The notes below the pieces were generated by a model. That model was not told the origin of the DNA, did no database searches, and saw nothing but the letters and a program-made list of their open reading frames with translations. A DNA stretch of 17,174 nucleotides, from NCBI GenBank assembly GCA_048527645.1, contig DBGFNI010000171.1, forward strand, positions 1 through 17,174. The letters run 5' to 3'. The stretch is from HGM12669 sp048527645. GTDB taxonomy: Bacteria > Bacillota > Clostridia > Oscillospirales > CAG-272. The translations under genes and the position numbers were made by a program. Positions 8,013-13,621 of the stretch are shown one piece after another (position 1 is the stretch's first letter; the number at the start of each line of letters is the position of its first letter).

Positions 8013-8244
8013 GACACAGAAATCCTATCCGGCTTTGCAGAGGACAAACCTTGCACCCTCCCCCTGCCGAAGCGCCCTTCTTTGCCGTGCGGCGCATCGT
8101 GGCGATACTGTTTTCTTCGTGCATATTATCCGGAACGGCATTGCAAACCGGATCAATCTGCCAAAACAAATCAACAGCCGGAAAAATCCGCTCCGCGGGA
8201 TGTTTTCATGGCAGAAACGAAAACCGAAAACAGCAAACCACTCC
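8013..8244 (-). other. 5' untranslated leader of the glycan operon
   Basis: Between the predicted transcription start (near 8244) and the tentative small ORF lie about 230 nt without a convincing gene. Together with the small ORF this makes a leader of about 415 nt before the first recognisable enzyme. Inverted repeats occur on the transcribed strand. ATCCGG/CCGGAT sits with a 14-nt loop near 8126-8155, and AAGCCG/CGGCTT encloses the small ORF start. A GGCGAG/CTCGCC hairpin lies within the small ORF. I could not match it to a riboswitch class, and there is no obvious hairpin plus U-run before the first gene. Confidence 0.4.
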
Positions 8245-8250
8245 TTATTA

Positions 8251-8279
8251 ATTTTATCACAAAACAAGGATTATGTCAA
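8251..8279 (-). promoter_or_regulatory. Sigma-A-type promoter of the glycan operon
   Basis: On the minus strand a perfect -35 TTGACA (8279-8274) is followed after exactly 17 bp by TAAAAT (8256-8251), which is preceded by TGA as an extended -10. This is near consensus for the housekeeping sigma factor and is the best promoter seen in the window. The start should lie about 7 bp downstream, near 8244, reading towards the PglC-like gene. The surrounding DNA is AT-rich. The -10 overlaps an imperfect Rex-like palindrome at 8245-8262. Confidence 0.85.
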
Positions 8280-8329
8280 TCGAAACATGACCGCTTTTTA
8301 TATATTGCTTTAACAAAATACAACCCGCA

Positions 8330-8550
8330 CCGCCCATTCTGTTCATTTATGATCCGATTTGGTTTGTGCCATTGCAGAGATTAAGAATCTGCTTATGACC
8401 CCCACGTTCCCTCGCGCAATTCACAGACGGGTTCCCCGTGCCGTACTCGCCGGATACAAACCTTGCGCAGCAAAATTTTTCATACGGTTTTTCAAAAACA
8501 GAATTTAGCCGCAAGCCATCTGATGCGTCGGGCGGCTTGCGGCTTTGGTT
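8330..8550 (-). repeat. Possible dispersed intergenic repeat downstream of the SOD gene
   Basis: Beginning right after the SOD stop, the SOD frame stays open for 67 more codons to the TAA at 8347-8349 with no ATG. It reads for example INQSRKPPDASDGLRL, then EKPYEKFCCARFVSGEYG. The segment contains the 11-bp hairpin at 8507-8544, a 5-bp hairpin at 8427-8439 (ACGGG/CCCGT) and an imperfect hairpin at 8374-8392. The peptide looks familiar to me as read-through tails in clostridial protein predictions, which would fit a dispersed element. That rests on memory, not on a search. Ends are approximate. Confidence 0.35.
8507..8544 (-). terminator. Intrinsic-terminator-like hairpin after the SOD gene
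   Basis: A perfect 11-bp inverted repeat AGCCGCAAGCC / GGCTTGCGGCT (8507-8517 and 8534-8544) with a 16-nt loop starts nine bases after the SOD stop codon. On the minus strand it is followed by AAATTCTGTTTTTG, so the U-tract is interrupted and displaced and termination may be moderate. The same hairpin falls inside the suspected dispersed repeat. Confidence 0.6.
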
Positions 8551-8553
8551 GAT

Positions 8554-9057
8554 TTATTCCCGCGGCATTTCCTTTCCGCGGATGACGCCGCAGGCGATTT
8601 TCGTGCCGGCGTTCCCTGCCGGCTGCGTTGTAAAATCATCAAGCGCGGCATGAATGACAACCGTCTTACCCAAAATTTCCGCAACGGTAAATCTCCCGGT
8701 CAGAAAAACGGAATATGCCGCGCCGTCCACGCCGAACAGCGGCGGCATATCTCCCGCGTGATACGGGTGCGGACAGTTCCGCGGATTATAGTGTCCGTCT
8801 GTCGCGGCAAACGGATCCTCCTGCGTCCCGCTGCACGCCGAGCCGGCGTGAATATGACAGGCAAATATCGGACTGTCACAGTGGGCATCTTTCGGCAATC
8901 CCCTGACTTCTATCCGAACCAAAACGCCGGCCGGGAGCTGATAAAACGCAGCGCCGCCGGTCAGCTCCGGATACTGCGCGCTTCCCTGCAGCATCGCCAC
9001 CGCATCGGGACGGTTACGTTTCAACGCGCCGATTCTGATTTTCACTTGATTTTTCAT
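8554..9057 (-). CDS. sodC: Cu/Zn superoxide dismutase family protein, cytoplasmic form
   Basis: 167 residues with the SodC beta-barrel landmarks. CHIHAG supplies copper ligands H68 and H70, DGHYNP gives the bridging H89, HAGDMPP gives zinc ligands H100 and D103 (H97 is a candidate for the third), VVIHAALDD gives copper ligand H136, and GNAGTKIACGVI closes the family signature. C75 and C156 match the structural disulphide pair. The usual active-site Arg in the last motif is Lys (K153), and the zinc loop is about six residues short. There is no signal peptide, so the protein should be cytosolic. AGAGG precedes the ATG by 8 nt. It stands between two terminators as a single-gene unit; no convincing promoter was found in the 70 bp upstream. 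Dismutation of superoxide to peroxide is the family activity; metallation is untested. Confidence 0.88.
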   Translation of the reverse strand: MKNQVKIRIGALKRNRPDAVAMLQGSAQYPELTGGAAFYQLPAGVLVRIEVRGLPKDAHCDSPIFACHIHAGSACSGTQEDPFAATDGHYNPRNCPHPYHAGDMPPLFGVDGAAYSVFLTGRFTVAEILGKTVVIHAALDDFTTQPAGNAGTKIACGVIRGKEMPRE

Positions 9058-9127
9058 GTATCATACCTCTTTTCGGCTGTTTCTGTACCGTCAGTATATG
9101 CATACGGCGCGGGCGGTGTTTTTTGAC

Positions 9128-9166
9128 AAAAAGCAAACCGAAGACGAAAATGCCGTCTCCGGTTTG
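9128..9166 (-). terminator. Strong intrinsic terminator after the CDF gene
   Basis: CAAACCGGAGACG and CGTCTTCGGTTTG pair as a 13-bp stem with one G-U wobble and a 7-nt loop (9134-9166). On the minus strand it is followed by C then five T. It begins about 15 nt past the CDF stop. On the plus strand the stem is followed by TGCTTTT, so it may also work weakly in reverse. It separates the CDF gene from the SOD gene. Confidence 0.9.
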
Positions 9167-9181
9167 TGCTTTTCCGTAAAT

Positions 9182-10363
9182 TTATGTCAGGTCTGCGTCG
9201 ATATTGATCACCGCCGCAAAGCGGGGATCCAGCGCTTTGATCGCCTGCTTGATCGCCTCGACATTGGCTTGCGTCTGTTCCTCCTTCTCCGCGCGCGGCA
9301 CCACCATGTCAAAAATCACGTTGATGCGCTGCACGCCGTCCGTGATGCGGAAATCATGAATGGTATACGCGGGATTGACGCGCGTGATCACGCTCTTTAC
9401 CATCTCCTTGATCCCGTCGACATATGCGTCGCCGACGCGAACGGGATCCATATGAATCACCAGCACGGTTCCCGTTTCGCGCAAAACCGTCTGCTCGATT
9501 CGGTCAATCTCCTCATGCAGCTGAACCATATTGCCGTCGTCAGGCACCTCCGCATGTACCGAAGCAAAGCACCGCCCCGGCCCGTAGTCATGCACGATCA
9601 GATCGTGAATGCCGACAATCCCCTCGCCTTGCAGCACGTGGGAGGATATTGCGTCGACCAGCACCGGGTCCGGCGGGCCGCCCAGCAGCAGATCCGCCGT
9701 TTCCTTTGCAACGGAGAAGCCCGCCTTCATGATCAGCAAAGAGACAGCAATTCCCATTGCGCCGTCAATGGAAAACGGACAGTCGGTGAACACAAACCGG
9801 GAAAGCAGCGTCGCGGCAATCACCGCGCCGGTGGCGCACACATCGCTGATGCTGTCCGTCGATGCCGCGGACAGCACCGTAGACGAGATTTGCTTGCCCA
9901 TATAGCGGTTGTAGGAAAACATCCACACCTTCACCAGCACAGAAGCCCCGAGAATTCCCAGCGAAACCCAGGAAAAATTCAACTCGTCCGGCGTTGTCAG
10001 CTTGCCAAGCGAGGAGCGCAGCAATTCAAAGCCGACAAACATGATGACAAACGAAACGATCAGGCTCGCCAAATATTCCAGTCTGCCGTGTCCGAACGGA
10101 TGCTCGTGATCCGGCTTTTGCCGGCTGAGGTGCGCCGTCGCCGCGGAGATGGCAGAGGTGCTCAGATCGGACAGGTTGTTGAACGCATCCGATACAATCG
10201 CCATCGAGCCCATGCCCAGACCGATCAGAAGCTTTAGCACGAACAGCAGCGCGTTGCACAATATTCCCAAAACGCCGGAAAGCATAATATAATCCGACCG
10301 AACCTTCTCATCGGAAACGCGGTCGGCATTTTTTATAAACCTTTTGATCAGATACCTTATCAT
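9182..10363 (-). CDS. Cation diffusion facilitator (CDF) family metal efflux transporter
   Basis: 393 residues from the ATG at 10363, chosen because GGGAG lies 8-9 nt upstream; the frame opens 30 codons earlier. Six membrane segments are expected in residues ~25-215. The site motifs are FNNLSD in TM2 (N62-x3-D66), HPFGHGRLEY (88-97) in the loop, and DSISD in TM5 (D170-x3-D174). The cytoplasmic domain follows (HDLIVHDYGPG, 253-263), with an extra C-terminal domain to residue 393. CDF proteins export divalent cations by proton antiport. The Asp-type sites, as opposed to His-Asp, are associated with Mn2+-exporting CDFs, but Asn at the first position makes the metal uncertain. It lies 90 bp after the helicase-loader gene and ends in a strong terminator. 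Confidence 0.92.
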   Translation of the reverse strand: MIRYLIKRFIKNADRVSDEKVRSDYIMLSGVLGILCNALLFVLKLLIGLGMGSMAIVSDAFNNLSDLSTSAISAATAHLSRQKPDHEHPFGHGRLEYLASLIVSFVIMFVGFELLRSSLGKLTTPDELNFSWVSLGILGASVLVKVWMFSYNRYMGKQISSTVLSAASTDSISDVCATGAVIAATLLSRFVFTDCPFSIDGAMGIAVSLLIMKAGFSVAKETADLLLGGPPDPVLVDAISSHVLQGEGIVGIHDLIVHDYGPGRCFASVHAEVPDDGNMVQLHEEIDRIEQTVLRETGTVLVIHMDPVRVGDAYVDGIKEMVKSVITRVNPAYTIHDFRITDGVQRINVIFDMVVPRAEKEEQTQANVEAIKQAIKALDPRFAAVINIDADLT

Positions 10364-10386
10364 GTTTTCATCTCCCGTCCTCTCAT

Positions 10387-10424
10387 CGGAAAACGGACCG
10401 GTTCCCCGGACCGATAGCTTTCCG
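10387..10424 (-). other. Compound hairpin in the loader-CDF gap
   Basis: CGGAAA / TTTCCG enclose an inner stem CGG-A-CCGG TTCC CCGG-A-CCG, giving about 13 paired positions with an A/A mismatch and an internal loop. It fills much of the 90-bp gap and lies about 20 nt upstream of the CDF Shine-Dalgarno. There is no U-run on the minus strand, so it does not look like a terminator. An mRNA processing or stabilising element, or a protein-binding palindrome, is possible. Confidence 0.4.
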
Positions 10425-10453
10425 CAGAGGCAACCCGGTTTGATCCGCCGCAA

Positions 10454-11431
10454 TTACGAACGGCGCAGCCGTTCCATTCGAACATCTTTTCCCAGAAAGC
10501 GCAGCTGCAAATATTCCCCCATAAACCGGGAAAGCAAACGGTCTGTATACCGCTCGCCCAGCTCCGACGGCGTCAGGTTGGTGCTGACAATCGTGCCCTG
10601 CCCGTGATTGAGACGGGTATTGACCAAATGATACAGGCGGGAAACGGTGAACTGCGTGGACATTTCCGTCCCCAGATCATCTAAAATCAGCAAATCGCAG
10701 GACAAATATCTTTCTGTCGCCCGCGCCCCTTCTTCTTTTTCATCGCCCTTGCCGAACTGCTCCCGCTCAAAATCGGAAAACATGTTCTGCGCGCTCAGAT
10801 ATACCACGTCAAAGCCCCGGTCGATCACCACCTTGGCAATCGCGGTGGACAAATGCGTCTTTCCCGTCCCGGTATGCCCGCTGAACATCATATTTTTCAT
10901 TTCCGCATCGCCGAAGGTGTGCGCATAGCGATAGCACAGATCAAAGTTTTCCTTCATCCGTACCCGTTCTTCCCCCTGATAATATTCCAGCGAAAACGTG
11001 TCAAAGCGCTGCGTCTGCATCAGCGCGCCCAGCCCCGAGCTTTCATAGCCGGCCAGCGTCAGCGCGCGGCGCATGCAGGGGCAAAGCTTCATATGTAAAT
11101 ACCCGGTGTCCTCGCACTGTTCGCACTCATATTTGATTTTGGTGTAGTCACGGGGAAAGCCGTTGCTCTCCAGAATATCCCCGCGAATCGCCTGCAGCTC
11201 CAGATTTTCCTTTTTCATCTGCTCCATGCGCTGCGCGATGTTTTCCTTTCCGGCAAGCGTTTGTGCGAAAATATTTTCCACCGTCTGCGACAGCGCGGCG
11301 TCAATCTCCGCCAGCTGCGGAATCTTCTGCGCCACTTCCCGTCTGCGCTGTGCCGCCTCGCTTTCCGCGCGGTAGCGCTTGTTTTCATATTCCTGCTTGA
11401 CGCGTCTGTAATTCTCCCGGCTGTATCCCAT
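10454..11431 (-). CDS. DnaC/DnaI-type replicative helicase loader (AAA+ ATPase)
   Basis: 325 residues. The N-terminal ~100 residues are helical and charged, followed by a putative zinc site YECEQC...CPC (C103, C106, C117, C119), as in DnaI-like loaders. The AAA+ module has Walker A GHTGTGKT (185-192), Walker B LLILDD (247-252), a sensor STNLT (283-287) and an Arg-finger-like TDRLLSRF (296-303). The lack of a transposase neighbour and the adjacent DnaD-domain gene favour a chromosomal helicase loader over IstB of an insertion sequence. It would help place the replicative helicase on DNA during initiation and restart. AAGGAAGGA lies upstream of the ATG, 49 bp after the DnaD-domain gene, probably in the same transcript. 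Confidence 0.92.
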   Translation of the reverse strand: MGYSRENYRRVKQEYENKRYRAESEAAQRRREVAQKIPQLAEIDAALSQTVENIFAQTLAGKENIAQRMEQMKKENLELQAIRGDILESNGFPRDYTKIKYECEQCEDTGYLHMKLCPCMRRALTLAGYESSGLGALMQTQRFDTFSLEYYQGEERVRMKENFDLCYRYAHTFGDAEMKNMMFSGHTGTGKTHLSTAIAKVVIDRGFDVVYLSAQNMFSDFEREQFGKGDEKEEGARATERYLSCDLLILDDLGTEMSTQFTVSRLYHLVNTRLNHGQGTIVSTNLTPSELGERYTDRLLSRFMGEYLQLRFLGKDVRMERLRRS

Positions 11432-11480
11432 CGGTCAATAATCCTTCCTTATTTCCATGTGCCGCGCGTAAGCGGCGGTA

Positions 11481-12551
11481 TTACCGAAAGCTGCGCTTCA
11501 TCGCCAGCTGTAAAAACTCCTCAACGTCAAAATCGCCCATGCGGCGCGGCGCCTTGTCTTTGCCCGGTGTTTTTTTCGGCGCGCTCTGCGCGGCGCTGCC
11601 CGCCGCGTTTTTGCTCTGCTGCTGAAATTTTTCTTCCGCAGCGCGTGCCTGCTCCACGGTAGTAATGCCCGCATCGCGCCAGCTCTTCATGATTGTCGCG
11701 GCATAGGGAATCGACGCCTTGGAGGTGTAATTCACCGTCAGTTCATAGGCATACTCGATCATCTCAAAGGGCATACCCCATTCGTTGGCCCAGGTTTCCA
11801 CATGCTTTTTTTCCTTCGCCGTCAGCGCGCGCTCTCCCAGACCGAACAGCCGCCGAACCCGGTAGGTCAGATCGTGCGTGCGATCCCACTCTGCAATCCG
11901 CTGCTCCAGCGCTTCCACCGTGTCAATCCCCTCGTCGATCAACCCCAGCGCCGTGCGCTCGATATAGCGCATGGAGGTTTTTCCCCGCTTTTGGCAATAC
12001 GCCGCAAGACTCAATATGTATGCGGGAGAGAGGGAAAGCGCATCGTACAGCCCCACCAAAATGCCAAGCTCATAGGACGAGAGAATCTTGCCCAGCAGCC
12101 GCTGACATTCCTCCGCCAGCGGGCGCAGCTCCACATGCTCCTCCATCAGAGCGGCGATTTCTCCGTCGGCATAGCCGGGCAGCTCGCTGTGCGGCTTCTT
12201 TTTCTGCGCCGCCGCGGCTTTGCCCCGCTCCGCACCGCCGGGTGCAGCGGATTTTGCCGAATCTTTGGTCTGTGCCGCGTGGGTATCTTCGGGACGGCTG
12301 TGCGGCGTTTTGTCTTCCCGCAGTATTCCCTGCGAAACCCAATAGTCGATACCGCCGGCAATCTGCTCCGCCGTCAGTCCGCTCGCCGCCGCCGCCTCTT
12401 CCAAATGGCTTTGCACATCATTTTGATATTCCGGATGCAGCGCCAGGCAAAGCAGCACCTTGCACCGCTCTGCATCGGCTTCTTTCAGTTTTTCTTTCAC
12501 CGCACCGGGCAGCGTGCAAACACGGTCGGCATAGTAAAACGATACTGTCAT
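11481..12551 (-). CDS. DnaD-domain primosome / replication initiation protein
   Basis: 356 residues. The N-terminal ~80 residues resemble a winged-helix (helices near LCLALHPEYQND and GLTAEQIAGGIDYWVSQGIL). A low-complexity Ala/Lys/Pro linker (~82-122) leads to two DnaD-like helical domains. The first is at about 128-215 (KILSSYELGILVGLYDAL). The second is at about 225-300, carrying the typical MIEYAYELTVNYT and IPYAATIMKSW, close to the YxxxILxxW signature. A second Ala/Lys linker and a short conserved tail (DFDVEEFLQLAMKRSF) follow; such tails contact partner proteins in some relatives. DnaD and DnaB of Firmicutes remodel origin DNA and recruit helicase with the loader encoded next door. 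GGAG lies about 7 nt before the ATG, and rex ends 30 bp upstream. Confidence 0.88.
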   Translation of the reverse strand: MTVSFYYADRVCTLPGAVKEKLKEADAERCKVLLCLALHPEYQNDVQSHLEEAAAASGLTAEQIAGGIDYWVSQGILREDKTPHSRPEDTHAAQTKDSAKSAAPGGAERGKAAAAQKKKPHSELPGYADGEIAALMEEHVELRPLAEECQRLLGKILSSYELGILVGLYDALSLSPAYILSLAAYCQKRGKTSMRYIERTALGLIDEGIDTVEALEQRIAEWDRTHDLTYRVRRLFGLGERALTAKEKKHVETWANEWGMPFEMIEYAYELTVNYTSKASIPYAATIMKSWRDAGITTVEQARAAEEKFQQQSKNAAGSAAQSAPKKTPGKDKAPRRMGDFDVEEFLQLAMKRSFR

Positions 12552-12581
12552 GGTTTTCTCCGTTTCGCCGCACGCGGCGGA

Positions 12582-13334
12582 TCAATCTTCTTTGGCAGCC
12601 CCGTCGCGGTTGAGTGCGTACATCAGATTCATCAGAGAATCCCCCATGTGTACATTTTCCACCGAAATAGGGAAGCGGCTGCGGTCAATCTGTGCGTTGG
12701 TAAAATTCCAAAATCCGCGCACACCGCACGCAGCCAGCATCTGCACCGTGTCGTTGGTGTACTCCTTGGGCAGGGTCAGAATCGCGATATCCACATGTAT
12801 TTCATCCAAAAACCGGGAAATCGCCTCCATATCCTGCACGCGCTGTCCGCCCGCCTGTGTCCCGATGATCTCCGGGTCTGTGTCAAATATGCCCGCCAGC
12901 ATGATGCCGCGTTTTTCAAACATCGTGCTGCCGGCAATCGCGCGGCCGAGATTGCCCGCGCCGATGATCACCGCGGTATAGCGGTTGTTCACGCCCAATA
13001 TTTCTCCGATCTTATGATACAAATATCTGACGTTGTATCCGTATCCCTGCTGACCGAAGCCGCCGAAGCAATTCAGATCCTGCCGGATTTGAGACGCCGT
13101 AATGTTCATCATTTTGCAAAGCTCCGCAGAGGATATGCGCAAAACATCCTGCGCCAGCAGCTCCCGCAAATATCGGAAATAGCGGGGCAGCCGTCTCACA
13201 ACCGCCGGCGAGACGGTTGCCTTTTCGCTGTTTTCCGCCGATTTTTCTTCTTTGCGTGCTTTTGCCGCTGCAACTTTTTCGGTTTGTTTTTCCGCTTGCA
13301 TTCCGCTTGCTGCCGCAGTATCTTTCTTACTCAT
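12582..13334 (-). CDS. rex: Redox-sensing transcriptional repressor Rex
   Basis: 250 residues from the ATG at 13334. The frame continues to a TTG at 13382, but this ATG has a GGAG/GGTG-rich leader. After a 40-residue Ala/Lys/Glu-rich extension comes the winged helix (VVRRLPRYFRYLREL, 45-59; recognition region ITASQIRQDLNCFGGFGQ, 78-95). The Rossmann NAD(H) domain follows, with GAGNLG (125-130) and D151 at the end of the second strand, then the C-terminal swap helix (HMGDSLMNLMYAL, 229-241). Rex represses fermentation and reductant-consuming genes when NADH is low and releases DNA when NADH is high. Usual Rex length is about 210; the excess is the low-complexity N-terminus. It leads the gene group with the DnaD-domain and helicase-loader genes. 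Confidence 0.95.
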   Translation of the reverse strand: MSKKDTAAASGMQAEKQTEKVAAAKARKEEKSAENSEKATVSPAVVRRLPRYFRYLRELLAQDVLRISSAELCKMMNITASQIRQDLNCFGGFGQQGYGYNVRYLYHKIGEILGVNNRYTAVIIGAGNLGRAIAGSTMFEKRGIMLAGIFDTDPEIIGTQAGGQRVQDMEAISRFLDEIHVDIAILTLPKEYTNDTVQMLAACGVRGFWNFTNAQIDRSRFPISVENVHMGDSLMNLMYALNRDGAAKED

Positions 13335-13621
13335 GTTCACACCAATCTCCGTATATTTTTTGAATAACGGTTGATATTCCAAAATTTTGCATACTTTTTA
13401 TAAAAACAGGTTTTCTTGATTTTATTGCCATTTTTCTGCCCCGTCATTTTTAAAACACTTTTAGAAATTAGGCGGGTATTCCACACTATCAACATGGTTT
13501 TCCACAGAAAAAAGCCCGATTCTGTGCTGTTTTTTTGATTTTTCCGTCCGTTTTCCAACGCTTTCCACAAAGATTTCCACAGAACGTCATCCTTGCATAT
13601 TTGCGATGAATATACAAAGTT
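13335..13621 (-). promoter_or_regulatory. AT-rich intergenic region upstream of rex
   Basis: This 287-bp gap separates tsaD from rex and is much richer in A+T than its flanks. It holds four same-orientation TTCCACA motifs (13477-13581). A CACAGAA/TTCTGTG hairpin (13503-13526) overlaps one of them, and a 12-bp palindrome TTTTTATAAAAA lies at 13395-13406. A promoter for the rex group must be here or further upstream, but I could not fix a good -35/-10 pair. No clear terminator follows tsaD. Confidence 0.5.
13477..13581 (+). promoter_or_regulatory. Cluster of four DnaA-box-like motifs
   Basis: TATTCCACA (13477), TTTTCCACA (13498), CTTTCCACA (13561) and ATTTCCACA (13573) all lie on the plus strand. 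TTTTCCACA fits the relaxed DnaA box TTWTNCACA exactly; the other three each differ at one position. Start-to-start distances are 21, 63 and 12 bp, the first two close to whole helical turns. They sit upstream of rex and the two replication-loader genes. A TTTTCCAAC near-match lies at 13551. Confidence 0.45.

Noticed and set aside
7876..8169. 97-codon minus-strand frame starting at a TTG in the glycan leader (Arg- and Cys-rich end)
   Set aside because: No Shine-Dalgarno fitting the TTG, composition becomes Arg-rich and implausible, and it overlaps the better-placed 59-codon ORF in another frame. A decayed gene split by a frameshift cannot be fully excluded.
8013..8244. Known riboswitch (cyclic-di-GMP, cobalamin, SAM, glycine, manganese) in the glycan leader
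   Set aside because: A GCAAAGCC string recalls the cyclic-di-GMP-I class, but the flanking conserved blocks are missing; no other class fits by eye. Infernal against Rfam would decide.
8025..8267. 80-codon minus-strand frame across the promoter and leader
   Set aside because: Its ATG lies upstream of the predicted transcription start and overlaps the promoter spacer; no family resemblance.
9056..10237. 393-codon plus-strand open frame opposite the CDF gene
   Set aside because: His/Arg-rich mirror of the transporter gene; the minus-strand frame has all CDF motifs and a terminator.
10454..11431. IstB of an IS21-type insertion sequence
   Set aside because: No istA transposase or terminal inverted repeats nearby, the protein has the Cys-rich N-terminal module of chromosomal loaders, and a DnaD-domain gene is adjacent.
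11461..11476. GCCGC/GCGGC hairpin between the DnaD-domain and helicase-loader genes as a terminator
   Set aside because: Only a 5-bp stem with no U-run after it on the transcribed strand.
11802..13367. 521-codon open frame on the plus strand opposite the DnaD-domain and rex genes
   Set aside because: It is antisense to two well-recognised genes, spans their junction, and reads as Arg/His/Gln-rich low-quality protein; it is a by-product of the codon bias of the real genes.
13395..13406. 12-bp palindrome TTTTTATAAAAA upstream of rex as an operator
   Set aside because: Pure A/T palindrome in AT-rich DNA; it lacks the TTGT/ACAA ends of Rex sites and is readily explained by composition.
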